Of a stretch of DNA of 64,000 nt, positions 39,923 through 48,658 are shown piece by piece. Under the pieces are notes generated by a model. That model did not search any database. It saw only the letters and a program-made list of their open reading frames with translations, and was not told the origin of the DNA. Numbering within the stretch: the stretch's first letter is position 1; the number at the start of each line of letters is the position of its first letter. The DNA lies in the NCBI RefSeq assembly GCF_002797375.1, contig NZ_KZ454941.1, forward strand, positions 1,373,191-1,437,190. Reading direction: 5' to 3'. Source of the stretch: Bacillus sp. FJAT-42315 (lineage in GTDB: Bacteria; Bacillota; Bacilli; Bacillales; Domibacillaceae). The position numbers and the translations under genes are program-made.

Positions 39923-40684
39923 ATGTTACATCAATTTTCTCGTAATGAGCTGGCCTTCGGTAAGGAAGGGCTTGATCGATTAAAAAATACAACGGTAGCG
40001 ATCCTCGGCATTGGCGGTGTCGGTTCATTTTCAGCTGAAGCATTGGCTCGTTCTGGTGTGGGGCGTCTTGTACTTGTTGATAAAGATACGATAGATATTA
40101 CGAACGTGAACCGTCAGCTACCTGCTTTGTTATCAACAGTCGGTGAGCCAAAAGTAGATGTCATGAAAGCGCGAATTGCTGATATTAATCCAGAGTGTGA
40201 AGTGATTGCCTTGAAAATGTTTTATACAGAAGAAACATACGAGCAATTTTTTAGCTATGACTTAGATTTTGTTGTCGATGCGTCAGATACGATTTCGTAT
40301 AAAATTCACTTAATGAAAGAGTGTTTAAGCCGAAATATTCCGATCATCTCAAGTATGGGAGCGGCGAACAAGCTTGACCCGACACGCTTCCAAATCACCG
40401 ATATTTCCAAAACACATACTGACCCAATTGCGAAAGTGGTTCGTACGCGCTTGCGTAAAGAAGGGATTAGAAAAGGTATCCCGGTTGTCTTCTCTGATGA
40501 AAGTCCAATTGTCATTCGGGAAGATGTACGTAAAGTGGTTGGGAAAGAAGATGCGGATATTCGTAAAGCGAAAATGCCGCCTGCCTCTAATGCTTTTGTG
40601 CCATCCACTTGTGGCTTGATTATGGCAAGTTATGTTGTGCGTGAGCAACTAAAAGATATTCAAATCACTCGTGTGAACGATTAA
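39923..40684 (+). CDS. tcdA: TcdA, tRNA threonylcarbamoyladenosine dehydratase
   Basis: ThiF/E1-like ATP-dependent enzyme (253 residues) that cyclises t6A37 to ct6A in tRNA. Nucleotide-binding GIGGVGSFSAEALARSGVG (~23-41), DASDTISYK and the catalytic-cysteine region VPSTCGLIMASYV. ATG at 39923 behind GGAGTGG; the frame extends five codons upstream. Homologue of B. subtilis YrvM, which is followed there directly by rarA; here 19 kb intervene. Confidence 0.94.
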   Translation: MLHQFSRNELAFGKEGLDRLKNTTVAILGIGGVGSFSAEALARSGVGRLVLVDKDTIDITNVNRQLPALLSTVGEPKVDVMKARIADINPECEVIALKMFYTEETYEQFFSYDLDFVVDASDTISYKIHLMKECLSRNIPIISSMGAANKLDPTRFQITDISKTHTDPIAKVVRTRLRKEGIRKGIPVVFSDESPIVIREDVRKVVGKEDADIRKAKMPPASNAFVPSTCGLIMASYVVREQLKDIQITRVND

Positions 40685-40687
40685 TAA

Positions 40688-40720
40688 GAGTCACCCTGCA
40701 TGTTGTAGGGTGGCTTTTTG
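40688..40720 (+). terminator. terminator after tcdA
   Basis: Stem CACCCT/AGGGTG extended by AG..CT pairs, then TTTTT. Confidence 0.8.
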
Positions 40721-40762
40721 TTGTTTGAAATGACAATCTAATTTAATTATATTTAAAAAAAC

Positions 40763-40795
40763 TTGAACAATATTAAGTTTTAATTTAATATTGTT
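40763..40795 (+). promoter_or_regulatory. promoter with embedded operator for the DUF2089 gene
   Basis: TTGAAC (40763-40768), 17-nt spacer and TAATAT (40786-40791) overlap a perfect 11-bp inverted repeat: AACAATATTAA (40766-40776) and TTAATATTGTT (40785-40795), 8 nt apart. A protein bound there would cover both promoter hexamers; the adjacent HTH protein is the obvious candidate. Confidence 0.65.
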
Positions 40796-40811
40796 AATAA
40801 GGAGGGGTGTT

Positions 40812-41111
40812 ATGGAAAGAAATGAAATTCCATCTTGGCTGTTGGTGTTAGATAAAGAAAACGTAGAGTTTATTAGAAAATTCATTTTGAACTCCGGTTC
40901 TTTAAAGGATATGGCTAAAGACTACGGTGTATCTTATCCAACAGTTCGAGCAAAGTTAGACAGTTTAATCAAAAAGATTGAACTTCATAGCAAAGAAGGC
41001 GATGTTGAATTTGTGAATCTTATAAAAAATTTAGTCATCGATGAACGGATAAGTTTAGAAGTTGCCAAAATAATTATTGATAAATATAAAAAAGAGAGAG
41101 AGGACATTTAA
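40812..41111 (+). CDS. DUF2089-type helix-turn-helix regulator
   Basis: 99-residue protein starting MERNEIPSWLLVLDKENVEFIRKF (in part), with an HTH of the form GSLKDMAKDYGVSYPTVRAKLDSLI (~31-55) and a short helical tail. This matches DUF2089 proteins of Firmicutes, predicted small transcription regulators. Ribosome binding site AAGGAGGGG. The stop overlaps the next start (TAATG), so the membrane protein downstream is co-expressed and may be its signal partner. Confidence 0.78.
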   Translation: MERNEIPSWLLVLDKENVEFIRKFILNSGSLKDMAKDYGVSYPTVRAKLDSLIKKIELHSKEGDVEFVNLIKNLVIDERISLEVAKIIIDKYKKEREDI

Positions 41112-41398
41112 TGAGCGATCTGACTCTATTTATGGTTGTAATTGGGGTTTTAGTCGTCCAACATTATCTTTCAAGAAGAGAGCAAGCCTATTGGGGAGCG
41201 GTTTTACCAATATTGTATATAGCGTTTTTAATATATGGAAAAATAACTAACTTATTTATAGGTGTTAGTGATAAGGCGTTACTATTAGCAGGCGTATTAG
41301 GAGTCGTATTCTTACTAGGGTATTGGCTATCAGGACGTGAATATATTTCAAGAAAGAGGAAAAAGGAAATGGAGAAAATTGAAGTGCAAAACTTGTAA
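41111..41398 (+). CDS. small three-helix membrane protein coupled to the DUF2089 regulator
   Basis: 95 residues with hydrophobic segments at about 3-18, 28-45 and 54-73 and a strongly basic tail (GREYISRKRKKEMEK). I do not recognise a named family. Translationally coupled to the HTH gene, a pairing that suggests a membrane-linked regulatory unit. Confidence 0.7.
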   Translation: MSDLTLFMVVIGVLVVQHYLSRREQAYWGAVLPILYIAFLIYGKITNLFIGVSDKALLLAGVLGVVFLLGYWLSGREYISRKRKKEMEKIEVQNL

Positions 41399-41440
41399 TG
41401 TTTGCTGAAAGTGAATGAACCAAAAAGTTAACATCGTTAG

Positions 41441-41492
41441 AAACGAAGAGCCCGTTTTTGTAAACAGATGAAACAAAACGGGCTCTTCGTTT
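41441..41492. repeat. 18-bp perfect inverted repeat after the DUF2089 pair
   Basis: AAACGAAGAGCCCGTTTT (41441-41458) is exactly complementary to 41475-41492 with a 16-nt loop. No T-run follows on either strand, so it may be a weak terminator or another structural element. Confidence 0.7.
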
Positions 41493-41544
41493 CATACATA
41501 GACATAGTTGTTCCATTTCGATGGAGCTTTTGGAAAAAAAGGGG

Positions 41545-41588
41545 TTGACGGATCGTTTTGTTCTAGTGTACTATGTAACTAGTACAGT
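41545..41588 (+). promoter_or_regulatory. promoter and YtrA-like operator of the ABC operon
   Basis: TTGACG (41545-41550), 18-nt spacer, TACTAT (41569-41574). Overlapping the -10 is an inverted repeat AGTGTACTA (41565) / TAGTACAGT (41580), of the AGTGTA-N12-TACAGT form resembling YtrA-type GntR operators. Confidence 0.6.
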
Positions 41589-41607
41589 GATACACGGAGG
41601 GATCATT

Positions 41608-42378
41608 ATGCTTCGCGGATTGTTAAAAAAGGATTTTTTATTAGTGAAAGACCTGTTGCTTATCGGGTTAATAGCGGAAATAGTGCTATTTATCGGAGGA
41701 GCGAGCTTCTTTGCTTCTCAAGGTATTTTTGATTACATTTTTGTTTTTCTCTTTTTCGCTTATATGGCTCATGTCGTGATTTTTCCGGTTGTGCTAATGG
41801 TGCTGCTGAGACAAGAGGAGAAGGGACAATATTGGTTGCATGGAACAGCTCGGGCATCTAAATTGATGTTTTCTAAACTGCTGATTGCTTTAGTTGTGAC
41901 GTTAGCTTCTTTAGTGGTAGTCGATGTGTTGGTGCTGATCTCCTTCTTTATTGAATTTCCAGTAGAGTTTGTGAACAGCCCCAATCAAGAAATTCCTTAT
42001 GTAGAAGGTTTTCTAGTTAATGGGATGATTTTACTAGTGTCGTTTTATTTCACTTTTTTAGGCTTGTTCTTTTGGTCGGTTTATCATTCTCTCAATGTGT
42101 TTCCAGTATTAAAGAAAGTTCGTTGGGTCCTCTTAATCGTTCTTTATATCGTAATGAACGCAATCATCACTTGGATAGTCGATCAGCCTTTTATTCAAAA
42201 GTTATTTAATAGTTGGGTCATTCCAGTGGAAGATTGGTTAGAACCGATGATAATAGGGCTTACGATTACTAGACCTCCAGAAGGTATTGCAGTGTGGCCC
42301 ATCATCTTTTCTCTGTTATACATTGCTAGTTTATATGTTATATCTTGCTGGCTGCTCGATCGGAAAGTTGAGGTGTAA
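41608..42378 (+). CDS. ABC transporter permease-like membrane protein
   Basis: 256-residue integral membrane protein with six predicted helices, first gene of a five-gene operon with a GntR regulator, two ABC ATPases and a second permease. It resembles in size and position membrane subunits of YtrABCDEF-type cell-envelope-stress transporters. ATG at 41608 behind ACGGAGGG; the frame runs 87 nt further upstream through the promoter, which excludes the earlier start. The exported or sensed compound is unknown. Confidence 0.72.
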   Translation: MLRGLLKKDFLLVKDLLLIGLIAEIVLFIGGASFFASQGIFDYIFVFLFFAYMAHVVIFPVVLMVLLRQEEKGQYWLHGTARASKLMFSKLLIALVVTLASLVVVDVLVLISFFIEFPVEFVNSPNQEIPYVEGFLVNGMILLVSFYFTFLGLFFWSVYHSLNVFPVLKKVRWVLLIVLYIVMNAIITWIVDQPFIQKLFNSWVIPVEDWLEPMIIGLTITRPPEGIAVWPIIFSLLYIASLYVISCWLLDRKVEV

Positions 42379-42381
42379 GCA

Positions 42382-42762
42382 ATGGTCGAACAATTCAAAA
42401 CATCAAAGCCAATTTATAGTCAAATCGCCGATCGAATTATTCAACAGTTTGTCCGAGGAGAAATCCAGTCTGGAGAAAAACTGCCTTCTGTTCGAGAAAT
42501 GGCGATTCAGTCGGGAGTCAATCCGAATACCATTCAAAGAACGTATGGGGAGTTGGAACGCATGGGTGTCGTAGAAACGAAAAGAGGGCAGGGAACGTTT
42601 ATGACAGAACAAGCAGAGATGAAACGAAAGTTAAGAGTGAACATCCAACAAGAAATGATTTACCAATTCATTCAAAATATGCGTGACATTGGTGTGAAAG
42701 ATAGTGAAATTACGGAAGCGATTGATCAGTTTTTAAGTGGAGAGGAGGGAGACAATGATTGA
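42382..42762 (+). CDS. YtrA-family GntR transcription regulator
   Basis: 126-residue repressor with an N-terminal GntR winged helix: KPIYSQIADRIIQQFVRGEI, LPSVREMAIQSGVNPNTIQRTY and MGVVETKRGQGTFM. The short C-terminal helical part, lacking a ligand domain, defines the YtrA subfamily, which commonly controls ABC transporter operons induced by cell-wall antibiotics. Embedded in its target operon; the candidate operator is at 41565-41588. Confidence 0.88.
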   Translation: MVEQFKTSKPIYSQIADRIIQQFVRGEIQSGEKLPSVREMAIQSGVNPNTIQRTYGELERMGVVETKRGQGTFMTEQAEMKRKLRVNIQQEMIYQFIQNMRDIGVKDSEITEAIDQFLSGEEGDND

Positions 42763-43459
42763 ATTTAATCATGTCTCTAAGCAATACGGCAAAAGAAAAG
42801 CACTAGATGACATGACTTTCACTTTTGAAAAAGGAAAAGTGTACGGCATTCTTGGGCCAAACGGTAGTGGAAAGTCTACGATGATGAAAATGGGTGCCGG
42901 ACTTGTGTTTCCAACAACAGGAGAAGTGTTAATTAACGGTCGTCGAGTGGATCGAAGCATTGCTTCAGATGTCGCCTTTCTTGCCAGTGAAGGAATGATT
43001 TATCCTAGTTTAAAAGTAAGACAGATGATCGATTATTTTTCCTCGCAATATCCGGATTTTTCAATTGAAAAGTCGCAACAATTACTCGCATTTTTAGAAC
43101 TAGATCTTGATCAAAAAATCGCGAAGCTGTCGAAGGGGCAACAAGGCCGTCTCAAGCTGTTGCTTGTCCTCTCTCGTCAAGCGCCTGTGCTGTTATTAGA
43201 TGAACCGTTTATCGGTCTCGATCCAATGGTGCGCGATACGATTGTGAAAGGGCTCGTTTCATTTATCGATTTCGGTGAGCAAACGGTCATTATTACGACT
43301 CATGAAATCACGGAGATTGAACCGATTTTGGACGAAGCACTAGTCATCGAAGAAGGAAACATCAAGGCGCATTGTCATGTAGAAAGCTTGCGTGAAGAAC
43401 AGGGAATTTCTGTTTTACAATGGTTGAAACATAATTTTGTGAAGGAGGGTCAATTATGA
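42755..43459 (+). CDS. ABC transporter ATP-binding protein (YtrB/CcmA-like)
   Basis: 234-residue ATPase with Walker A GILGPNGSGKSTMMK, a degenerate signature LSKGQQGRLKLLL and Walker B VLLLDEPFIGLDP, plus the H-loop in ITTHEITE. The unusual signature SKGQQ is shared with YtrB-like subunits. Ribosome binding site GAGGAGGGAG within the GntR gene 3' end. Confidence 0.87.
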   Translation: MIEFNHVSKQYGKRKALDDMTFTFEKGKVYGILGPNGSGKSTMMKMGAGLVFPTTGEVLINGRRVDRSIASDVAFLASEGMIYPSLKVRQMIDYFSSQYPDFSIEKSQQLLAFLELDLDQKIAKLSKGQQGRLKLLLVLSRQAPVLLLDEPFIGLDPMVRDTIVKGLVSFIDFGEQTVIITTHEITEIEPILDEALVIEEGNIKAHCHVESLREEQGISVLQWLKHNFVKEGQL

Positions 43460-44376
43460 CCGCAGTAGTGGAATTGAAAAACGTCTCAAAAACGATTAAA
43501 GGCAAAAAAATTATCGATTCGCTTAGCTTTACTATTCAAAAAGGAGAAGTATTTGGCTTTCTTGGACCGAATGGAGCCGGAAAAACGACTACGATTCGCA
43601 TGATTGTTGGATTAATGAAGTTATCAGAAGGCGATATCGTGATTTGTGGACACAGCATTCAAAAAGAATTTGAGAAGGCTGTTGAGAATGTTGGAGCGAT
43701 CGTTGAAAATCCGGAAATGTATAAGTTTTTATCGGGCTATGAAAACTTGCAACAATATGCTCGCATGCATAAAGGAATCACAAAAGAAAAGGTTGATGAA
43801 GTTGTGAAGTTTGTCGGATTAAGTGAGCGTATTCACGACAAAGTGAAGACGTATTCACTCGGGATGCGCCAACGTCTTGGAATTGCTCAATCCCTTCTTC
43901 ATGACCCGAAAGTATTAATTTTGGATGAGCCGACGAATGGATTAGATCCAGCGGGGATTAAAGAAATTCGCCAACACGTGAGAGAACTAGCAGAAAAGAG
44001 AGGCTTGGCTGTCATTGTATCGAGTCACTTACTAGCAGAAATGGAAATGATGTGTGATCGGATCGCCATTATTCAAAAAGGGAAATTAGTCGATGTGCAG
44101 TCGGTCCACAATTGGATGGAAGACGAGACGGAGATGTACTCTTTTGAAGTGAATCATGTCGAGGATGCAGTGAAATACGTGAAGCAATTCTTCCCAGGTG
44201 GGCAAGTGAAAATTGTCGAAGGTCAGCTTGTAATGGAAAGTGATAAAGAGCAAATTCCAGATATCGTGACGTTGCTCGCCGAACGAGGCATTCGTATTTA
44301 CGAAGTGAAACCAGTATCCAAGTCACTAGAAGAACGATTCTTAGAAATTACAGAGAAACAGGGGGTATTAGTGTAA
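43456..44376 (+). CDS. ABC transporter ATP-binding protein (BcrA-like)
   Basis: 306-residue ATPase of the DrrA/BcrA type: Walker A GFLGPNGAGKTTTIRMI, signature YSLGMRQRLGIAQSLL, Walker B VLILDEPTNGLDP and a C-terminal extension of ~90 residues. Overlaps the preceding ATPase gene by 4 nt and pairs with the following ABC-2 permease, an arrangement typical of bacitracin-type peptide antibiotic exporters. Confidence 0.88.
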   Translation: MTAVVELKNVSKTIKGKKIIDSLSFTIQKGEVFGFLGPNGAGKTTTIRMIVGLMKLSEGDIVICGHSIQKEFEKAVENVGAIVENPEMYKFLSGYENLQQYARMHKGITKEKVDEVVKFVGLSERIHDKVKTYSLGMRQRLGIAQSLLHDPKVLILDEPTNGLDPAGIKEIRQHVRELAEKRGLAVIVSSHLLAEMEMMCDRIAIIQKGKLVDVQSVHNWMEDETEMYSFEVNHVEDAVKYVKQFFPGGQVKIVEGQLVMESDKEQIPDIVTLLAERGIRIYEVKPVSKSLEERFLEITEKQGVLV

Positions 44377-45326
44377 TGTTTCGGTTAATACAGAACGAAT
44401 GGATTAAAGTGTTTAAGCGACCGGGAACGTATGTCATGATTGGGTTGTTGATTCTAATGGTCAGTGCCGCTGCTGCCTATACTAAATATGATGAAAGCAA
44501 ACAAAAAGGAAAGCAGCCAACGTGGGAAGAAATGGTTCAAGCTGATATAGCCGCTTCACAAAAACAGTTAGAAGATAACCCAAATATGTATAAAGAAGGA
44601 AAGGAACGAATTCAAGAAGAAATCAAAATTAATGAATACCGTTTAGCGGAAAATGTTCCAGTGGATACGAAAACAACGATGTGGTCATTTGTAGATAGTA
44701 GTACGAGCTTTCTTAGTTTTGCTGGGTTGTTTATGATTATTATTGCGGCCGGAATTGTCGCTAGTGAATACAATTGGGGCACGATTAAATTACTTTTAAT
44801 TCGCCCGCTTAGTCGTTCGAAAATTCTTTTTTCTAAATATGTTGCTGTCATTTTATTCGGGTTATTAATGATTAGTATTTTATTCTTATTCTCTTCTTTA
44901 GTTGGAGCGATCTTATTCGGAACAGATGGTCAAACGGTTCATCTAACTTATGATGGTGGAAATGTTGTTGAACAAAGCTTAACTTTGTATCTATTTAAAT
45001 ATTACTTATTAAGCTCGATCGATATCTTTATGATCGCCACAATGGCCTTTATGATTTCAGCAGTCTTCCGCAATAGCTCGTTAGCAATCGGTATTTCACT
45101 CTTCCTATTATTTATGGGCGCGAATGTGACGATGTTAATCGCCATGAAATACGATTGGGCGAAATATTCATTATTTGCTAATACGAACTTAATGGGATAT
45201 GAAACAGGGCAAGTGATGGTAGAAGGTATGACATTGCAATTCTCAATTGTAGTCCTTGCTGTTTACTTCGTTATTTTCCACTTGCTGGCTTTCTTTATCT
45301 TCTCGAAAAGAGATGTCGCTGCTTAA
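44376..45326 (+). CDS. ABC-2 type permease
   Basis: 316-residue membrane protein: helix at ~18-35, an extracytoplasmic loop rich in charged residues (~40-105), then five more helices (~110-310). The layout is that of BcrB/ABC2_membrane permeases and it starts at the stop of its ATPase partner. Substrate not evident. Confidence 0.85.
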   Translation: MFRLIQNEWIKVFKRPGTYVMIGLLILMVSAAAAYTKYDESKQKGKQPTWEEMVQADIAASQKQLEDNPNMYKEGKERIQEEIKINEYRLAENVPVDTKTTMWSFVDSSTSFLSFAGLFMIIIAAGIVASEYNWGTIKLLLIRPLSRSKILFSKYVAVILFGLLMISILFLFSSLVGAILFGTDGQTVHLTYDGGNVVEQSLTLYLFKYYLLSSIDIFMIATMAFMISAVFRNSSLAIGISLFLLFMGANVTMLIAMKYDWAKYSLFANTNLMGYETGQVMVEGMTLQFSIVVLAVYFVIFHLLAFFIFSKRDVAA

Positions 45327-45331
45327 TGTTT

Positions 45332-45363
45332 AGCACCTCCAGTGATTGGAGGTGTTTTTTTTG
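45332..45363 (+). terminator. terminator of the ABC operon
   Basis: AGCACCTCCA/TGGAGGTGTT stem with eight T. Confidence 0.9.
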
Positions 45364-45440
45364 CTTGTTAAAAATGGTATGAAAGTAAAGCTTTACAAAT
45401 AAGAACACCTTCCTGATAATTACCAATAGGAGGGATCGAG

Positions 45441-46355
45441 ATGAAGAAGCAAACACCCATTTATGTACAGACACAAATCAACACGTCCATGGAAGAATTA
45501 TGGAAGTATACACAACAGCCAGAGCTACATACAGAGTGGGACGTACGATTTACGGAAATCTCGTACCTCGAGAAAAAAGAGGATGAGCCACAGCAGTTTT
45601 TATATAAAACAAAGATTGGTTTTGGCCTTGAGATTGCTGGAAAAGGAGAAACGATAGGGGAGGTTCAACAAAAAACAGGAGAGAGAGTATCGTCATTAAA
45701 ATTTTGGACCGATCATCCACTTTCTTTGATTCGTTTAGGGCGCGGCTATTGGAAATACACACCGGTAGAAAATTCTATCCAATTCGAAACACAATATAAC
45801 TATGAGACGAACTTTGGCAAACTCGGAAAAGTGATGGATGCTTGGCTGTTTCGGCCACTACTTGGTTGGGCGACAGCTTGGAGCTTTGAGGCATTGAAGC
45901 TCTGGCTTGAAAAAGGCTATCATCCAAAGTTGCTTCTTCAAAAATCCTTAACTTATTCGTTCGTTTGTGTTTTGCTGAGCTTCATTTGGATATATCAAGG
46001 GCTTGTGCCAAAAATTATCACTGTTCATCCAGAAGAAGTGAAAATGTTACGTTCACTTGCTTCGTTACCGATTGATGCTGGAACGGCGATTCGACTTGTT
46101 GGTGGGGGAGAAATAGCATTCGGCCTCTTGTGGCTACTTCCTTTTCAAAAGAGAAAGTGGTTTCTCTTTCACGCTATGTTAATCGGAGTTATGACTCTAT
46201 TAGTTTGGGTCGCCAATCCGGCGAGTTTTGTGCATCCGTTTAACCCACTTTCGCTTAATGTGGCACTCGTCCTTATTTCAATAATTGGTTATTTCAACAG
46301 TAGCGATTTGCCACAACCAAGTAAGACGGTTAGAAAGAGAAAGGGGATGAAGTGA
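45441..46355 (+). CDS. SRPBCC domain fused to a DoxX-like membrane domain (YndG-like)
   Basis: 304 residues. The first ~155 residues form an SRPBCC/START-like ligand-binding fold (INTSMEELWKYTQQPELHTEWD); the remainder has four hydrophobic helices of DoxX-like type. With the next two genes it reproduces in order and size what I recall as the B. subtilis yndG-yndH-yndJ cluster. Function unknown. Ribosome binding site AGGAGGG. Confidence 0.75.
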   Translation: MKKQTPIYVQTQINTSMEELWKYTQQPELHTEWDVRFTEISYLEKKEDEPQQFLYKTKIGFGLEIAGKGETIGEVQQKTGERVSSLKFWTDHPLSLIRLGRGYWKYTPVENSIQFETQYNYETNFGKLGKVMDAWLFRPLLGWATAWSFEALKLWLEKGYHPKLLLQKSLTYSFVCVLLSFIWIYQGLVPKIITVHPEEVKMLRSLASLPIDAGTAIRLVGGGEIAFGLLWLLPFQKRKWFLFHAMLIGVMTLLVWVANPASFVHPFNPLSLNVALVLISIIGYFNSSDLPQPSKTVRKRKGMK

Positions 46356-46356
46356 G

Positions 46357-46980
46357 ATGCCATCGATTTATCAAACTATTTTAGGAGATTCATTTACTAA
46401 GCTGCATCCGATGTTACAACATCGCTATGCGATTACGACAGAAAAAAGCTTTTATGGACAAGGAAAGATGAAGGAAATTTCCGGTGGTCATCGCTTGATC
46501 CGTCCGCTATTTCAATGGGGAGCGAAACGGCGCCTCTTTTTTTCAGAAAGAGGAAGGGACATTTCGTTTTTTATTAAAAATACGGCATATATAGCGGATG
46601 GCGATTGTGAGCATGTGAGGTGGAATCGCAGTTTTACCTTTGATAAAAAGGAACGGCATTTTGATGCGGTCATGTATTTGGATTCGAAGAAAAGGAAGAT
46701 TATCGATGATTTCGGAGTTCCGCCATTTTTAGTATCCACTCTCGATTTTCACGTTGATACAGAGGGGCGTTTACATATTTCATCCGATAAACAGTGGTTG
46801 AAGTTATTCGGAAAGAACATTCCTTTACCTAAATTTTTGTATGGGAATGCCTCAATTATTGAATCATTTCAAGAGGATAGGGATTGTTTTTATGTGGAAG
46901 TACATGTTAGCAATCCATTAGTTGGTACTTTGTTTTATTATAGCGGCTATTTTCATGAAGTGGAGAGTGAACAAGTATGA
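46357..46980 (+). CDS. DUF4166 protein (YndH-like)
   Basis: 207-residue soluble protein matching the DUF4166 family: starts MPSIYQTILGDSFTKLHPML, includes GAKRRLFFSERGRDISF and the conserved VRWNRSF. It lies one nucleotide after the SRPBCC/DoxX gene and overlaps yndJ by 4 nt. No function is known. Confidence 0.75.
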   Translation: MPSIYQTILGDSFTKLHPMLQHRYAITTEKSFYGQGKMKEISGGHRLIRPLFQWGAKRRLFFSERGRDISFFIKNTAYIADGDCEHVRWNRSFTFDKKERHFDAVMYLDSKKRKIIDDFGVPPFLVSTLDFHVDTEGRLHISSDKQWLKLFGKNIPLPKFLYGNASIIESFQEDRDCFYVEVHVSNPLVGTLFYYSGYFHEVESEQV

Positions 46981-48614
46981 GAAGCAAAGTGACGGTAGGG
47001 TTCATTCTCTTTTCGCTATACATCATTAGTCAATGGGAGTCCCTTCACCCAGCAGAGATGTTGTTATTATTATCGATGTTGATATTCGTACCAATCACTT
47101 GGGAATTGACCGATCAGCATAAAAGAGATGGACAGCGGATGCGACTTGCGAAATTTCTTTCTATCTTTTATATTCCGGCTGTTCTCTCCGCCTATTTCGC
47201 TATCATTGGGCATTTTACGATACTTGCATCTATTTGGTTTGCTTATACGATAGGTGCATCTTTGTTTGGGGTTTTTCGGTTGTTGGAGAGAGGTGTACGG
47301 CCGATTGCAGAAGTCGCCATCGACAGTGGCTGGATCTATTTGGGGCTTGGTGGCTTTTGGTTTTTTGCTTATGTGAGTGAACTACCGATCATGCATTTTT
47401 CTAGAGAAACGATTTTGTTAACCGCCGTTCATTTTCATTATTCAGCTTTTATTATTCCGATTATTAGTGGGATGCTTGGAAGAAAGATTAGTGAAAAAAA
47501 TTTATTCTATTCGTTCATCTTGATGCTCATCATCGTCTCACCAATGACGATTGCTGTGGGGATTACGTATTCGCGCTGGATTGAATTCATTGCCGTCGTT
47601 GTATATGCTGTCGCTCTTTATCTATACGGTTTCTTTGTTGTTAAAGCGAATTTTCGCAGTAAATGGGCCAAGTTGCTTATAACGTTTTCTTCAGCTGCGT
47701 TACTTGTAACGATTTTCTTTTCCTTTCTTTATGCGTATGGCAGACTAGGCTTTTCAGAAGGATTGACTATTAAACAAATGATCTTTATTCATGGAGCAGT
47801 CAATGCTTTTGGAGTGGTTTTGCCCGCATTAATTGGTTGGCTTATAGAAGGGACATCTAATGGACGTCCTTATTATGGCAAGCCGATGAGCCGAATCTTC
47901 GGCTATTTGATCATTAGTGAGCAGTTTCTGACAAGGAAAAAATTAATAGATGAACGTACATATGGTGGGCTTGTCGATGATATGGGGCATTTTTGCTCCA
48001 AGCATTTTGATAAACAAAAGCTAGCGCCATCGATCTCTCAGTTTTACGAACAGACAGAAAATTATCAGTTGAAGGCGTTCATTCAATGGGCTTCATGGTT
48101 TAAGCCTTTAGCCTTTTTATATGAAAAAGTTAGTCGGCACGTACAGCAAATTCATCTATCATTTGGTGGACGCTGGGAGATGATGACGGGTGATATTGTG
48201 GCTGTTCAATCAAGTAAAGACGGCAGGGAGCATGTCCGTGCTTGGGTTCGTAATAATGAGAAAGGAGAAACGATTTTTGTTGCTCTTTATTCACAGCATA
48301 CATATGAAGAGGAAACATATATGAATATCGCTTTGCCGCTGCCATTCTCTAATATGACGGGCATTTTGCGCTTTGAAAATGAAGGGGAAAATTTAATTCT
48401 TTCGAGTAAAGGAAGAACAATAGGCAACGGAGACGAAGGAATTTATTTGCGTACCCCACTGGCTGTGATTCGCTTACCGCTTGCTGAAACATTTATCATT
48501 AAGGAAAAATCAGCCGATCAATTACTGGCTCATCATCAAATGTGGATCTTTGGGGTGAAATTTCTTGAGATCAATTATGAGATTAAGAAGAGGGCGGTTG
48601 AGGAAAACTTCTAA
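46977..48614 (+). CDS. yndJ: YndJ-like membrane protein
   Basis: 545 residues; about nine hydrophobic helices in the first ~290 residues, with the histidine-containing segments LTAVHFHYSAFIIPI and HGAVNAFGVVLPALIGW, followed by a ~250-residue soluble DUF4166-like region (GRWEMMTGDIVAVQ onward). Matches B. subtilis YndJ in length and order of neighbours. Role unknown. Confidence 0.8.
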   Translation: MRSKVTVGFILFSLYIISQWESLHPAEMLLLLSMLIFVPITWELTDQHKRDGQRMRLAKFLSIFYIPAVLSAYFAIIGHFTILASIWFAYTIGASLFGVFRLLERGVRPIAEVAIDSGWIYLGLGGFWFFAYVSELPIMHFSRETILLTAVHFHYSAFIIPIISGMLGRKISEKNLFYSFILMLIIVSPMTIAVGITYSRWIEFIAVVVYAVALYLYGFFVVKANFRSKWAKLLITFSSAALLVTIFFSFLYAYGRLGFSEGLTIKQMIFIHGAVNAFGVVLPALIGWLIEGTSNGRPYYGKPMSRIFGYLIISEQFLTRKKLIDERTYGGLVDDMGHFCSKHFDKQKLAPSISQFYEQTENYQLKAFIQWASWFKPLAFLYEKVSRHVQQIHLSFGGRWEMMTGDIVAVQSSKDGREHVRAWVRNNEKGETIFVALYSQHTYEEETYMNIALPLPFSNMTGILRFENEGENLILSSKGRTIGNGDEGIYLRTPLAVIRLPLAETFIIKEKSADQLLAHHQMWIFGVKFLEINYEIKKRAVEENF

Positions 48615-48623
48615 ATCTCCCAT

Positions 48624-48657
48624 GAAGAAAGCCTGCTTCATTTAGCAGGCTTTCTTC
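48624..48657. terminator. bidirectional terminator between yndJ and the YcdB-like gene
   Basis: Perfect 14-bp stem GAAGAAAGCCTGCT / AGCAGGCTTTCTTC between convergent genes. Confidence 0.8.
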
Positions 48658-48658
48658 A

